Assembly: GCF_031844685.1 (NCBI RefSeq)
Contig: NZ_CP134605.1
Coordinates: 1,459,501-1,523,500 of the forward strand
Direction: 5' to 3'
Length of the DNA stretch: 64,000 nucleotides
Source: Streptomyces sp. ITFR-21
Lineage (GTDB): Bacteria > Actinomycetota > Actinomycetes > Streptomycetales > Streptomycetaceae
Positions 49,185-59,524 of the stretch are shown here, piece after piece. The number at the start of each line of letters is the position of its first letter. Within the stretch, counting starts at the first letter, position 1. The notes below the pieces were generated by a model. It did not search any database, was not told the DNA's origin, and worked only from the letters and a program-made list of their open reading frames with translations. A program made the position numbers and the translations under genes.

Positions 49185-50078
49185 ATGGCAGCGTCGTTCA
49201 CCCCGCAGAACCGGACCCTTATCTCCTCGGCCGCGCTCAGCCGCCGCAAGGGCAAAATCGCCTACTGGACCGTGCTCACCCTGGTCGTCGTGGTCTTCAC
49301 GCTGGTCTTCGTCGGCCCGCTGTACTGGATGGTCACCGGCGGTTTCAAGTCGGCCCAGGAAGTGGTGGCGAACCCGCCCACCTTCTTCCCCAAGCACCCC
49401 AAGGCCGGCAATTACCACACCGCGTGGAGCCAGTTGAAGATCGCCCGACTGCTCTTCAACACCCTGTACTACGCATTCGGCGCGCTCGCCTTCCAGCTGG
49501 TCTTCGACGTGGCGGCGGCGTACTCGATCTCCAAGCTCCGCCCGGTGCTGGGCAAGCTGATCCTGGGCATGATGCTGGCCACGCTGATGATCCCGTCGGC
49601 CGTGCTGATCGTGCCGCAGTACATGACGGTCCTGGACCTGCCGGTGCTGCACTTCAACCTGATCGGCTCGCCGTGGGCGATCTGGCTGCCGACGGTGGCC
49701 AACGGCTTCAACATCTTCCTGCTCAAGCGGTTCTTCGACTCCATCCCGCAGGACCTGATGCACGCCGCCGCGATCGACGGCGCGGGCCCGATCAGGACCC
49801 TGTGGTCGATCGTGCTGCCCATGTCCCGGCCCATTCTCGGCGTCGTGTCGATCTTCGCCGTGGTGAACGTCTGGAAGGACTTCCTCTGGCCGATGCTGGT
49901 GGAGCCCGACCCCAAGCAGCAGCCGATCAACATCGGTATCAACTCCCTGTCGCAGGGCGTCCCGGAGAACGTGCTCATCGCCGCGCTCGCCATCTCCGCG
50001 GTGCCCACTCTGGTGATCTTCCTGCTCTTCCAGCGCAACATCATGTCCGGCCTGACCGCCGGCAGCCTCAAGGGCTGA
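49185..50078 (+). CDS. malG: Maltose ABC transporter permease, MalG type
   Basis: A 297-residue permease with six hydrophobic segments and the EAA loop HAAAIDGAGPIRTLWSIVLP. It begins 14 bp after malF, behind GGACAAGGATC (AAGGA). It pairs with MalF to carry maltodextrins into the cytoplasm, where the adjacent glucosidase acts. No ATP-binding gene follows in the cluster. Confidence 0.92.
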   Translation: MAASFTPQNRTLISSAALSRRKGKIAYWTVLTLVVVVFTLVFVGPLYWMVTGGFKSAQEVVANPPTFFPKHPKAGNYHTAWSQLKIARLLFNTLYYAFGALAFQLVFDVAAAYSISKLRPVLGKLILGMMLATLMIPSAVLIVPQYMTVLDLPVLHFNLIGSPWAIWLPTVANGFNIFLLKRFFDSIPQDLMHAAAIDGAGPIRTLWSIVLPMSRPILGVVSIFAVVNVWKDFLWPMLVEPDPKQQPINIGINSLSQGVPENVLIAALAISAVPTLVIFLLFQRNIMSGLTAGSLKG

Positions 50079-50226
50079 CCGTGCCGCCGCACCGGCACCC
50101 GGTTGTCCGAACCAGACGAGTCTGACGAACGCACCACCCATCAGCACTCCGCCGCCGGCCCTCATGCCAACATCCCCGCCATCAGGGGTCGGCGGCGGAG
50201 TCCCACCTGCCCGAAAGGACGTTGAC

Positions 50227-51867
50227 GTGGCAGACACCCCTCAGCCCGAGGCCGACGAGAACTGGTGGCGCGGCGCGGTCATCTACCAGGTCTATCCGCG
50301 GAGCTTCGCCGACAGCAACGGCGACGGGACCGGTGATCTCGCCGGCGTGCGTTCCCGGCTGCCGTACCTGGCCGAGCTGGGCGTCGACGCCCTGTGGTTC
50401 AACCCCTGGTACCCCTCGCCGATGGCCGACGGCGGCTACGACGTGGCCGACTACCGCGACATCGACCCGGTGTTCGGCACCCTGGCCGAGGCCGAGAAGC
50501 TGATCTCCGAGGCCGTCGCCCTGGGCATCAGGACCATCATCGACATCGTGCCCAACCACATCTCCGCCGCGCACCCGTGGTTCCGCGAGGCGCTGGCCGC
50601 CGGGCCCGGCAGCGCGGCCAGGGAGCGGTTCTGGTTCCGTCCGGGCCGCGGTGAGCACGGCGAGCTGCCGCCCAACAACTGGCCCTCGCAGTTCGGCGGT
50701 CCGGCCTGGACCCGCACCACCGAGCCGGACGGCACCCCGGGCGACTGGTTCCTCAACCTGTTCGACTCCGAGCAGCCGGACCTCAACTGGAACCACCCGG
50801 AGGTGCGGGCCGAGCACGAGGACATCCTGCGGTTCTGGTTCGACCGCGGCGCCGGCGGCGTACGCATCGACTCGGCGGCCATGGTCACCAAGGACCCGCT
50901 GCTGCCCGACCTGACCGACGACCCGGCCGCCCCGCACCCGTACATCGACCGGGACGACCTGCACGAGATCTACCGGGGCTGGCGGCGGATCGCGGACGCC
51001 TACGACAACACCCGGATCCTGGTCGGCGAGGTGTGGCTGCCGGACGCGGAGCGGTTCGCGCTGTACCTGCGGCCCGACGAGATGCACACCGCGTTCAACT
51101 TCGACTTCCTGGCCTGCCCGTGGGAGGCGGCCCGGCTGCGTACCTCCATCAACACCACGCTGGCCGCGCACGAGCCGGTGAACGCGCCCGCGACCTGGGT
51201 GCTGTGCAACCACGACGTGACCCGTACGGTGACCCGCTACGGGCGGGCCGACACCCGGTTCGACTTCGCCACCAAGGCGTTCGGCATCCCCACCGACCTG
51301 GAGCTGGGCACCCGCCGGGCGCGGGCGGCGGCGCTGCTGACGCTGGCGCTGCCCGGCTCGGTCTACGTCTACCAGGGCGAGGAGCTGGCGCTGCCGGAGG
51401 TGGAGGACATCCCCACCGAGAAGCTCCAGGACCCGATGTACCTGCGCTCCGGTGGCACCGACCCGGGGCGCGACGGCTGCCGGGTGCCGATCCCGTGGTC
51501 CGGGGCGAGTTCGCCGTTCGGCTTCAGCCCGGACGGTTCGGCCGAGCCGTGGCTTCCGCAGCCGGCCGACTGGGCGGCGCGGACCGCCGAGATCCAGTCC
51601 GCCGACCCGGCGTCGATGCTGTCGCTCTACCGGGCGGCGCTGCGGCTGCGCCGGGCGGAGCCGGGGCTGGGCGACGGGCCGCTCGGCTGGCTGGAGTCGG
51701 CGCCCGAGGTGCTGGCGTTCCGGCGCGGTGAGAACTTCGTCTGCCTGCTGAACCTCGGTACGGAGCCGGCGGAGCTGCCGGACCACGAGGAGCTGCTGCT
51801 CACCAGCGGGCCGCTGGCCGAGGACGGCCGCGTGCCGGCCGACACGGCGGTGTGGCTGCGGGGCTGA
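50227..51867 (+). CDS. aglA: GH13 alpha-glucosidase (oligo-1,6/alpha-1,4 type)
   Basis: A 546-residue intracellular alpha-glucosidase: GAVIYQVYPRSFADSNGDGT, the nucleophile Asp215 in GVRIDSAA, the acid/base Glu268 in LVGEVW and the stabiliser Asp330 in CNHDVTR. The start is the GTG at 50227 behind AAAGGA (50215-50220); the ATG at 50164 would add a disordered leader. As the last gene of the mal cluster it hydrolyses imported maltodextrins to glucose. Confidence 0.9.
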   Translation: MADTPQPEADENWWRGAVIYQVYPRSFADSNGDGTGDLAGVRSRLPYLAELGVDALWFNPWYPSPMADGGYDVADYRDIDPVFGTLAEAEKLISEAVALGIRTIIDIVPNHISAAHPWFREALAAGPGSAARERFWFRPGRGEHGELPPNNWPSQFGGPAWTRTTEPDGTPGDWFLNLFDSEQPDLNWNHPEVRAEHEDILRFWFDRGAGGVRIDSAAMVTKDPLLPDLTDDPAAPHPYIDRDDLHEIYRGWRRIADAYDNTRILVGEVWLPDAERFALYLRPDEMHTAFNFDFLACPWEAARLRTSINTTLAAHEPVNAPATWVLCNHDVTRTVTRYGRADTRFDFATKAFGIPTDLELGTRRARAAALLTLALPGSVYVYQGEELALPEVEDIPTEKLQDPMYLRSGGTDPGRDGCRVPIPWSGASSPFGFSPDGSAEPWLPQPADWAARTAEIQSADPASMLSLYRAALRLRRAEPGLGDGPLGWLESAPEVLAFRRGENFVCLLNLGTEPAELPDHEELLLTSGPLAEDGRVPADTAVWLRG

Positions 51868-51883
51868 CCCCCGCGCCCCCCGA

Positions 51884-52101
51884 GGGGCGCGGGGAACCGC
51901 GCGACCGGCCCCGGCACCGCCGCGGCCGGGAGCGCTCCCGCCCCGCCCCCGGGGGCCCCGGCGGCCCCAGGGGCGCGGGGAACCGCGCGCCCGGCAGGCC
52001 ACCGGCCGGTGGTCCGGCACCCCGCAGCAACCCACCACGCGGACGGAACCCCAGAGGAAGCAGGCGGCACGTGCCCCGAAAGGGGCGCGGGGAACCGCGC
52101 G
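51884..52101. repeat. Three copies of a GC-rich interspersed repeat
   Basis: GGGGCGCGGGGAACCGCGCG occurs exactly at 51884-51903, 51970-51989 and 52082-52101, in the 354-bp gap between aglA and nadE. Each copy sits in longer inverted GC repeats. Similar GGGGCGCGGGGAACxGCGCG units recur in intergenic DNA of many Streptomyces genomes. No gene is supported in the gap. Confidence 0.85.
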
Positions 52102-52221
52102 CCCGGCCACGACGCACCCGCACCCGGGAGCGCGCCCGCGCCCGCACCCATCCCCCGGTGCGCGGTGCGCGGTGCGCAGTGCGCCTAGAGCTCGCGTCGA
52201 GGTGACGATTACACTGACCCC

Positions 52222-53982
52222 GTGCCTCAACTTCGCCTCGCTCTGAATCAGATCGACTCCACGGTCGGCGACATCGCCAAGAACGCGGACGCGGTCCTGC
52301 GCTGGTCCCGGCACGCCGCCGGGCAGGGGGCCCACCTGGTGGCCTTTCCCGAGATGATGCTCACCGGCTATCCCGTGGAGGACCTGGCCCTGCGGTCGTC
52401 CTTCGTGGAGGCGAGCCGGTCCGCGCTGGTGGACCTGGCCCGGCGGCTGGCGGGCGAGGGCCTGGGTGAGCTGCCCGTGGTCGTCGGGTACCTCGGCCGC
52501 AGCGAGGACGCCCAGCCACGGTTCGGCCAGCCGCCGGGCGCCCCGCAGAACTGCGCCGCGGTCCTGCACCGCGGCGAGGTCGCGCTGCGCTTCGCCAAGC
52601 ACCACCTGCCGAACTACGGCGTCTTCGACGAGTTCCGCTACTTCGTGCCGGGCGACACCATGCCGGTGATCCGGGTGCGCGGCGTGGACGTCGCGCTGGC
52701 GATCTGCGAGGACCTGTGGCAGGACGGTGGCCGGGTGCCGGGCGCCCGCGCCGCGGGGGCCGGGCTGCTGCTGTCGATCAACGCCTCCCCGTACGAGCGG
52801 GACAAGGACGACACCCGACTGGACCTGGTCCGCCGGCGGGCCCGGGAGGCGGGCAGCGCCCTGGCGTACCTGGCGATGGTGGGCGGCCAGGACGAGCTGG
52901 TCTTCGACGGCGACACGATCGTCGTCGGCCAGGACGGCGGGGTGATCGCCCGCTCCCCGCAGTTCGCCGAGGAGTGCCTGATCCTCGACCTGGAGCTGCC
53001 GGCCGCGCCCGCCGAGGTGCCCGCCGGCCGGGTCGCCGACGGTCTGGAGATCCGGCACGTCACGCTCTCCGCCGAGCCGGTGGCCCCGTACGAGCCCGTG
53101 TTCACCGGTGGTGAGGCCGAGCGGCTGGGCGACGACGCCGAGGTCTACGCGGCCCTGGTGACGGGCCTGCGCGCGTACGCGGTGAAGAACGGTTTCCGCT
53201 CGGTGCTGATCGGGCTGTCCGGCGGCATCGACTCGGCACTGGTGGCGGCCATCGCCTGCGACGCGCTGGGCGCGTCCAACGTGTACGGCGTGTCGATGCC
53301 GTCGGCGTACTCCTCGGACCACTCCCGGGGCGACGCGGCGGAGCTGGCCCGCAGGACCGGTCTCAACTTCCGTACCGTGTCGATCGCGCCGATGTTCGAC
53401 GCGTACATGGAGTCGCTGAAGCTGACCGGGCTCGCCGAGGAGAACCTCCAGTCGCGGCTGCGCGGGGCGACGCTGATGGGCATCTCCAACCAGGAGGGCC
53501 AGATCGTGCTCGCGCCGGGCAACAAGAGCGAGCTGGCGGTGGGGTACTCGACGCTGTACGGCGACTCGGTGGGCGCGTACGGCCCGATCAAGGACGTCTA
53601 CAAGACGACGGTCTTCCGGCTGGCCCGCTGGCGTAACGCGGCGGCCGAGGCGAAGGGCGAGACGCCGCCGATCCCGGAGAACTCGATCAGCAAGCCGCCG
53701 AGCGCGGAGCTGCGCCCCGGGCAGGTCGACACCGACTCGCTGCCGGACTACGACGTGCTGGACCGGGTGCTGGAGCTGTACGTGGACCGGGACCAGGGCC
53801 GGGAGGCGATCGTCGCGGCGGGTTTCGCGTCGGAACTGGTCACCCGGGTGCTGAAGCTGACCGACACCGCGGAGTACAAGCGGCGGCAGTACCCGCCGGG
53901 CACCAAGATCTCCCCCAAGGGCTTCGGCAAGGACCGCCGGCTGCCCATCACCAACCGGTGGCGCGAGGGCGGGGACGCGTAG
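52222..53982 (+). CDS. nadE: Glutamine-dependent NAD(+) synthetase
   Basis: A 586-residue enzyme that forms NAD from nicotinate adenine dinucleotide, ATP and glutamine. The N-terminal CN-hydrolase-type glutaminase has FPEMMLTGYPVEDLAL (Glu), KHHLPNYGVFDE (Lys) and AICEDLWQ (Cys162); the C-terminal synthetase has the PP-loop LSGGIDSALV (Ser333). The start is the GTG at 52222. The channelled ammonia from glutamine links it to the nitrogen genes of the region, but by position only. Confidence 0.93.
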   Translation: MPQLRLALNQIDSTVGDIAKNADAVLRWSRHAAGQGAHLVAFPEMMLTGYPVEDLALRSSFVEASRSALVDLARRLAGEGLGELPVVVGYLGRSEDAQPRFGQPPGAPQNCAAVLHRGEVALRFAKHHLPNYGVFDEFRYFVPGDTMPVIRVRGVDVALAICEDLWQDGGRVPGARAAGAGLLLSINASPYERDKDDTRLDLVRRRAREAGSALAYLAMVGGQDELVFDGDTIVVGQDGGVIARSPQFAEECLILDLELPAAPAEVPAGRVADGLEIRHVTLSAEPVAPYEPVFTGGEAERLGDDAEVYAALVTGLRAYAVKNGFRSVLIGLSGGIDSALVAAIACDALGASNVYGVSMPSAYSSDHSRGDAAELARRTGLNFRTVSIAPMFDAYMESLKLTGLAEENLQSRLRGATLMGISNQEGQIVLAPGNKSELAVGYSTLYGDSVGAYGPIKDVYKTTVFRLARWRNAAAEAKGETPPIPENSISKPPSAELRPGQVDTDSLPDYDVLDRVLELYVDRDQGREAIVAAGFASELVTRVLKLTDTAEYKRRQYPPGTKISPKGFGKDRRLPITNRWREGGDA

Positions 53983-54027
53983 GGCCGCGGGGACCCCGCG
54001 CCGCCGCGGAGGTCCGGACGGCGGGCC

Positions 54028-55071
54028 TCAGGGCAGTTGGAGGCGGGCGGCGACCGGCAGGTGGTCGCTGCCCGTCTTCGGCAGGGTCCAGGAGGAGCGC
54101 GGCTCGATGCCCTTGACCATGATCTGGTCGATCCGCGCCATCGGGAAGGCGGCCGGCCAGCTGAAGCCCGTGCCGTCGCCCGCCGCGCCCTGGGTGGAGC
54201 GCATCTGCGAGGTGACCGAGGCCAGCGCCCGGTCGTTCATGGTGCCGTTGAGGTCGCCGAGCAGCACCACGCTGTGCAGGCGCTCGGCCGCTATCGCCTG
54301 GCCGAGCGCGTCCGCGGCGCTGTCCCGCTGGCCGGCGGTGAAGCCGGCGTTGAACTTCACCCGCACCGACGGCAGATGGGCCACGTAGACGGCCACCGGC
54401 CCGTGCGGGGTGTCGACCGAGGCGCGCATCGCCCGCACCCAGCCCATCCTGATGTCCACCGGGCGCACCCCGCTCAGCGGGTACCTGCTCCACAGCCCGA
54501 CGGTGCCCTGCACCGCGTGGTACGGGTACGCCGCCGCCAGATCCTCCGCGTAGCGCGGCTCCTCGCTCTCGGCCAGCTCCTCCAGGGCCACGATGTCGGC
54601 GCCGGCCGTGACGACGTCCCGCGCGGTGCCGTCGGGGTCGGGGTTCTCGGCGTTGACGTTGTGGGTGAGCACGGTGAGGTCGCCGCCGGTGCCCGCCTTG
54701 TCGGTGATCAGGCCGCCGAAGAGGTTCAGCCAGACCACCGCCGGGATCAGCAGCGCGATCAGCGCCGTCGCCGAGCGCCGCACCAGCGCGACCGCGAGCA
54801 GGACCGGCAGCAGCAGGCCCAGCCACGGCAGGAACGTCTCCAGCAGGCTGCCGAGGTTGCCGATCCGGTTGGGCACGTCGGAGTGGAGGAACAGCACCGC
54901 CGCCAGCGCCACGGCGACCAGGGCGGTGAGGATGCCGCGCCGCCACGTGCCGGCCGGCTGCCACCAGCGGACGAACCGGGCGGCGGGCCGCGCGCGCGGC
55001 CCGGAGGCGGTCGGGTGCGGCGTGCTGTCGCCGTCCTGGTTCACGTCCGTGCCGCTCTGCGCCTGGGTCAT
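54028..55071 (-). CDS. Membrane-anchored endonuclease/exonuclease/phosphatase-family protein
   Basis: A 347-residue protein: three hydrophobic segments in the first 115 residues (ILTALVAVALAAVLFL, FLPWLGLLLPVLLAVALV, LIALLIPAVVWLNLFG) and a C-terminal EEP domain with LTVLTHNVNAENPDPDGTAR, DIVALEELAESEEPRY, LLGDLNGTMND and SDHLPVAARLQLP. The usual catalytic Glu, Asp, Asn, Asp and His residues are present. Substrate (nucleic acid or phosphoester) unknown. The ATG at 55071 follows GAGGA; the GTG at 55083 is less likely. It converges on nadE. Confidence 0.85.
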   Translation of the reverse strand: MTQAQSGTDVNQDGDSTPHPTASGPRARPAARFVRWWQPAGTWRRGILTALVAVALAAVLFLHSDVPNRIGNLGSLLETFLPWLGLLLPVLLAVALVRRSATALIALLIPAVVWLNLFGGLITDKAGTGGDLTVLTHNVNAENPDPDGTARDVVTAGADIVALEELAESEEPRYAEDLAAAYPYHAVQGTVGLWSRYPLSGVRPVDIRMGWVRAMRASVDTPHGPVAVYVAHLPSVRVKFNAGFTAGQRDSAADALGQAIAAERLHSVVLLGDLNGTMNDRALASVTSQMRSTQGAAGDGTGFSWPAAFPMARIDQIMVKGIEPRSSWTLPKTGSDHLPVAARLQLP

Positions 55072-55242
55072 GAGGATCCTCACTGCCTTGCCGGGTGCTC
55101 TGCCGACCTTAGGGGATCGGTATGTGAAGCGACGGGCTGCGGGGTCCTGTGGGTTCCGTGGCGTGGCGTGTTACGGGCCCGCCGTGACACCTTCCGCGCA
55201 TATCGGGGCAACCGGCGGCCACCGAGCGCCGGGTGGGCGTGG

Positions 55243-55884
55243 TCACCTGGTCCCGCGCGGGCGCATCCCCTCCAACAGGGTGTCGACGATTCGCTCGGCG
55301 AGGTCGGGATTCAGCGGCGCCTCCGGGCGCAGGGTGGCCCTGGCCAGCACCGGGCCGACCACCATGTCGGCCAGCAGGTCCAGGTCGGCGCCCAGTTCGG
55401 GGCGGATCTCGCCGATGGCGATGCCCCACTCCAGCAGGTCGATCAGCATCCGGCGGCGGGCGCCCACCACGGTGTCGTGGTAGCGCCGCCACAGCTCCGG
55501 GTTGCCCTGTGCCTGGGTCACCATCGTGCGCAGCAGCGCCGACTCGCGCTTGGCGAGGCTGCGCCGCCGCAGGAACTCAAGAGCCGTGATCAGGTCGTCC
55601 CGCAGCACTCCGCTGCTCTCCAGCCGGGGCGGCGGGCCGTCCACGGTGGCGAGCACGTCGAGCAGCAGGGCGTCCTTGCCCGGCCAGCGGCGGTAGACGC
55701 TCGCCTTGCCGACGCCGGCCTCGCGGGCGATGCCCTCCATGGACAGCTCGCCGAGGGTGGCGCCCTCGGCGATCAGCCGCAGCACGGTCTCGATGACCGT
55801 GTGGTCGACCGCCGCGTTGCGCGGGCGCCCGCGCCGCGCGGCGGTCGGCTCCGGGGGGCCGTCGGCCGGACCGGCCGCACTCAC
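55243..55884 (-). CDS. TetR-family repressor of the adjacent exporter
   Basis: A 213-residue TetR-family regulator: [40 protein letters not shown] and [15 protein letters not shown] form the HTH, followed by an all-helical ligand domain. The GTG at 55884 lies in a GTGA overlap with the exporter gene stop, so both come from one transcript. The palindrome at 57494-57524 in front of that transcript is its likely operator. Confidence 0.88.
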   Translation of the reverse strand: MSAAGPADGPPEPTAARRGRPRNAAVDHTVIETVLRLIAEGATLGELSMEGIAREAGVGKASVYRRWPGKDALLLDVLATVDGPPPRLESSGVLRDDLITALEFLRRRSLAKRESALLRTMVTQAQGNPELWRRYHDTVVGARRRMLIDLLEWGIAIGEIRPELGADLDLLADMVVGPVLARATLRPEAPLNPDLAERIVDTLLEGMRPRGTR

Positions 55885-57473
55885 TGCTCCACCTCCGCCA
55901 ACTCCCGTTCCGGTGAGCCGCCGGGCGCGTCGGCGGGGCGAACGGACGTGGCGGGCAGGAACACCGCGGCGATGACCGCGCCGAAGAGCGCGACCCCGGC
56001 GGAGGCGGCGGCGGTGATGTGCATCGCGTGCAGGAAGGCGTCGTCGGCGGGCTGGACGAGCACCTGGCCCCTGGCACCGAGCCGGTCGGCGAAGCCGAGG
56101 GTGGCCTCGATGGACTCCGCGGCCGAGGCGCGGGCCGACGGCGGCAGCGAACCGAGGTGGTCCTGCACGCCGTCGCGGTACACCGTCGACATCAGCGAGC
56201 CGAGGACGGCCACCCCGAGCGCGCCGCCGACCTGGCGGAAGGTGTTGTTGACCGCGGAGCCGGAGCCGGCCTTCTCGCGCGGCAGCGAGGACATGATCAT
56301 CACGGTGGCGGGCGGCATGACGTGGGCCATGGCGGTGCCCATCAGGAAGAACAGCACCTCCAGCACCCAGATCGGGGTGGACCTGCCGAGCAGCAGGAAG
56401 CCGAGGAAGGAGATCCCGGTCAGGGCCATGCCGCCGGCGCAGACCGCGCGGGCGCCTATCCGGTCGACCAGGAGCCGGGCGCGCGGTGCGAAGACCATCT
56501 GGGCGGCGGCCAGCGGGAGCAGCAGCAGACCGGACTGCAGGGCGCTGTAGCCGCGCACCGACTGGGTGTAGAAGACGACGAAGAAGGTGACGCCCATCAG
56601 CGAGAAGAACACCAGCCCTATGGCGGCGACCGAGGCGGAGAACTGCCGCTTCGTGAAGTACCGGACGTCGAGCGCCGGGTGCTCGGCGCGCGACTCGTAC
56701 CAGACGAAGCCGGCGAGCACCGCCACGCCGGCCACCGAGGTCGCCCACACCTCGGGGCGGGTGAAGTCGCCGTACTGGCCGCCCTTGATGATGCCGTAGA
56801 TCAGCAGCACCAGGCCGGCGATGGACAGCAGCACGCCCACCGGGTCGAGCCGGCCGGGGCGGGGGTCCCTGGAGTCGGGCACCAGCAGGAACATCGCGAT
56901 CAGGCCGATCACCACGATGGGCACGTTGACCAGGAAGACCGAGCCCCACCAGAAGTGCTGGAGCAGCAGGCCGCCGGTGATCGGGCCGACCGCGATGGCC
57001 AGGCCCACCACCCCGGACCAGATGCCGATGGCCCGCGGCTGCTCCTCCCGCTCGAAGACGTTCATGATGATCGCCAGGGTGGCGGGCATGATGAACGCGC
57101 CGCCGAAGCCCATCACCCCGCGGAAGGCGATCAGTTCGCCGGCCGACCCGGACATCGCGGAGGCCGCGGAGCCGGCCCCGAACACCAGCATGCCGAAGAG
57201 CAGCACCTTCTTGCGGCCCAGCCGGTCGCCGAGCAGCCCGGCGGTGAACAGCAGCCCGGCGAAGACCAGGGTGTAGGAGTTGATCGACCATTCCAACTGG
57301 CTCTGGGAGGCCCCGAGCCCGGTCGGCGACGGTTGGGCGATGGTCTTCATCGCCACGTTGAGGATGGAGTTGTCCAGCACCACGACGAGGAGGCTGAGCA
57401 ACAGCACGGTCAGGATCGCCCAGCGGCGGCGGTGGACCGCCTCCGGCACGGTGGTAGTCGTCAGTTCGGCCAT
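55881..57473 (-). CDS. MFS multidrug exporter, DHA2/EmrB-QacA type
   Basis: A 530-residue drug:proton antiporter with 14 predicted membrane helices. The DHA2 motif is seen in [20 protein letters not shown] and [30 protein letters not shown] is motif A; later segments end [10 protein letters not shown]. It is the first gene of a two-gene operon with its TetR repressor, and the operator at 57494-57524 overlaps the promoter region 21 bp upstream of the start. Substrates unknown. Confidence 0.9.
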   Translation of the reverse strand: MAELTTTTVPEAVHRRRWAILTVLLLSLLVVVLDNSILNVAMKTIAQPSPTGLGASQSQLEWSINSYTLVFAGLLFTAGLLGDRLGRKKVLLFGMLVFGAGSAASAMSGSAGELIAFRGVMGFGGAFIMPATLAIIMNVFEREEQPRAIGIWSGVVGLAIAVGPITGGLLLQHFWWGSVFLVNVPIVVIGLIAMFLLVPDSRDPRPGRLDPVGVLLSIAGLVLLIYGIIKGGQYGDFTRPEVWATSVAGVAVLAGFVWYESRAEHPALDVRYFTKRQFSASVAAIGLVFFSLMGVTFFVVFYTQSVRGYSALQSGLLLLPLAAAQMVFAPRARLLVDRIGARAVCAGGMALTGISFLGFLLLGRSTPIWVLEVLFFLMGTAMAHVMPPATVMIMSSLPREKAGSGSAVNNTFRQVGGALGVAVLGSLMSTVYRDGVQDHLGSLPPSARASAAESIEATLGFADRLGARGQVLVQPADDAFLHAMHITAAASAGVALFGAVIAAVFLPATSVRPADAPGGSPERELAEVEQ

Positions 57474-57493
57474 GGTGTCCAGCGTAGGGGCGA

Positions 57494-57524
57494 TTTACGA
57501 TACGGTCCCGTCTCGTATCGTAAA
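57494..57524. promoter_or_regulatory. TetR-type operator for the exporter operon
   Basis: A perfect 11-bp inverted repeat, TTTACGATACG (57494-57504) and CGTATCGTAAA (57514-57524), with a 9-bp spacer. It stands out as AT-richer than its surroundings and lies just before the MFS-tetR operon, as expected for a TetR autoregulated exporter. Confidence 0.85.
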
Positions 57525-57635
57525 AACCAGGCAAAACCCGGCGGGCCCTTTCCGGGGCGGGCCGGGCGTGTCAGCATGGAAGGGATCCGGGGACGCCGTG
57601 AGGGTGCCTCGAGATGACATGAAGGAGCCGTCGCC

Positions 57636-58514
57636 ATGACGCAACTTCCGGCTGGCCACTCGCCCGCCGACAATCCGCGGACCGACCACCCCAAGGCGCT
57701 GTACGGAGGCACCGGCACCCGCCGGATCACCGTGCGCGACCTCGCCGGCGCCAAGGAGCGCGGCGAGAAGTGGCCCATGCTCACCGCCTACGACGCGATG
57801 ACCGCCTCCGTCTTCGACGCGGCCGGCATCCCGGTCCTGCTGGTCGGCGACTCGATGGGCAACGCGCACCTGGGGTACGAGTCGACCGTGCCGGTCACCA
57901 TGGACCACATGACGATGCTGTCCGCGGCGGTCGTCCGCGGCACCCACCGGGCGCTCGTCGTCGCCGACCTGACGTTCGGCTCGTACCAGGAGGGCCCGGT
58001 GCAGGCGCTGCGCAGCGCCACCCGGCTGGTCAAGGAGGCCGGCGTCGGCGCGGTCAAACTGGAGGGCGGCGAGCGGTCGCTGCCGCAGACCGAGATCCTG
58101 GTCGAGGCGGGCATCCCGGTGATGGCCCACATGGGCCTGACGCCGCAGTCCTTCAACACCCTCGGCTACCGGGTGCAGGGCCGCGGCGACGAGGCGGCCG
58201 ACCGGCTGATCCGCGACGCCAAGGCGGCGCAGGCCGCGGGCGCCTTCGCGCTGGTCCTGGAGCTGGTGCCGGCCGAGGTGGCCGCGGAGATCACCCGCTC
58301 CTTGCAGATCCCGGTGATCGGCATCGGCGCGGGGCCCGGCACCGACGCGCAGGTCCTGGTGTGGACCGACATGGTCGGCCTGACCGAGGGCCGGGTGCCG
58401 CGCTTCACCAAGCAGTACGCGGACCTGCGGCGGACCCTGGGCGACGCGGCACGGGCGTTCGCCGGCGACGTCGTCGGCGGCACCTTCCCGGCCGAGGAGC
58501 ACACCTTCCACTGA
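57636..58514 (+). CDS. panB: 3-methyl-2-oxobutanoate hydroxymethyltransferase
   Basis: PanB makes ketopantoate from alpha-ketoisovalerate and methylene-tetrahydrofolate, the first committed step of pantothenate and CoA biosynthesis. 292 residues; motifs include KWPMLTAYDAMTASVFDAAG, VLLVGDSMGNAHLGYESTVP, VKLEGGERSLPQTEILVEAG and PVIGIGAGPGTDAQVLVWTD. The ATG at 57636 follows AAGGAG. Other pan genes are not adjacent. Confidence 0.93.
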   Translation: MTQLPAGHSPADNPRTDHPKALYGGTGTRRITVRDLAGAKERGEKWPMLTAYDAMTASVFDAAGIPVLLVGDSMGNAHLGYESTVPVTMDHMTMLSAAVVRGTHRALVVADLTFGSYQEGPVQALRSATRLVKEAGVGAVKLEGGERSLPQTEILVEAGIPVMAHMGLTPQSFNTLGYRVQGRGDEAADRLIRDAKAAQAAGAFALVLELVPAEVAAEITRSLQIPVIGIGAGPGTDAQVLVWTDMVGLTEGRVPRFTKQYADLRRTLGDAARAFAGDVVGGTFPAEEHTFH

Positions 58515-58915
58515 GCCGCGGGGCCGGCTGAGCCGCGGCCCCACCGGCCGGCCCCCTCCCGAGGTGCCCGGGTCCCTCCCCCCTGGGGCCCGGGCACCGC
58601 TCTGCGCCGAATCGCCGGTTTTCCCGACCTGTGCCCCGAGGTTTTGAGACAACCGCCGATTGGGCGCGTATGTCCCGGTGAGCGCCGCCGCGGCGGCGGA
58701 CCTCGCACCCACCGGGAAGTCCTCATGCCCCTTTCCCCTCGCGGCCGGCCGGCCGCCGGCGCCGTGCCCGCCGCCCCGACCCGTGCCCCGGTCCCCGCCC
58801 CCGCCTCCGCTCCGGCCCCGGCGGCCACACCCCCCACGACCTCGACGTCCGCCCCCGGCAGCGCCCCCGGCGGCGGGCCCGGCGGCGGGGCGTACAGCGG
58901 GGCGTACGGCCGCTG

Positions 58916-59524
58916 ATGTCCGGGACCGCTACAGGCGAACTCGACCGGCGGCCCCCGGTAGGGCAGGATGCCGCCGTGGACGGACCCCCCGGACCGCCGG
59001 AACCGCAGGACGCGGTGCCGGAGGAAGACATGATGCGGGCGCTGTACCGCGAACATGCGAGTGCTCTGTTCGCGTACGTGCTCCGGCTCGTCGCGGGCGA
59101 CCGTTTCCTCGCCGAGGACATCGTCCAGGAGACGCTGCTGCGGGCCTGGAAGAACGCCGCCACGTTCGACCCGGCGGCCCGCAGTCTGCGGCCCTGGCTG
59201 GTGACGGTGGCCCGGCGGCTGGTGATCGACGGGTACCGCAGCCGCCAGGCACGCCCCCAGGAGACCTCCCCCGACGCCCTGGAGCTGCTTCCGGCCCGGG
59301 ACGAGCTGGAGCGGTCGCTGCGGCTGATGACCATCTCCGACGCCCTGCAGGACCTGTCGGCCGCGCACCGGGAAGCGCTCGTCGAGACCTACTTCCGCGG
59401 CCGTACCGTCAACGAGGCGGCCGAGGAACTCGGGCTGCCCGCCGGCACCGTACGGTCCCGGGTTTTCTACGCACTGCGCGCACTGCGGAACGCGCTGGAG
59501 GAGAGAGGGGTGACCACTTCGTGA
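58916..59524 (+). CDS. ECF-family RNA polymerase sigma factor
   Basis: A 202-residue sigma-70 relative with region 2 (LYREHASALFAYVLRLVAGD, VQETLLRAWKNAATFDP, LRPWLVTVARRLVIDGYRSR) and region 4 (ALQDLSAAHREALVETYFRG, LGLPAGTVRSRVFYALRALR). The start is uncertain: ATG 58916 overlaps the stop of an upstream short ORF, while GTG 58976 lies behind GGGCAGG. Its gene overlaps that of a zinc-finger membrane protein, the typical arrangement of a sigma factor with its anti-sigma. Target promoters unknown. Confidence 0.88.
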   Translation: MSGTATGELDRRPPVGQDAAVDGPPGPPEPQDAVPEEDMMRALYREHASALFAYVLRLVAGDRFLAEDIVQETLLRAWKNAATFDPAARSLRPWLVTVARRLVIDGYRSRQARPQETSPDALELLPARDELERSLRLMTISDALQDLSAAHREALVETYFRGRTVNEAAEELGLPAGTVRSRVFYALRALRNALEERGVTTS

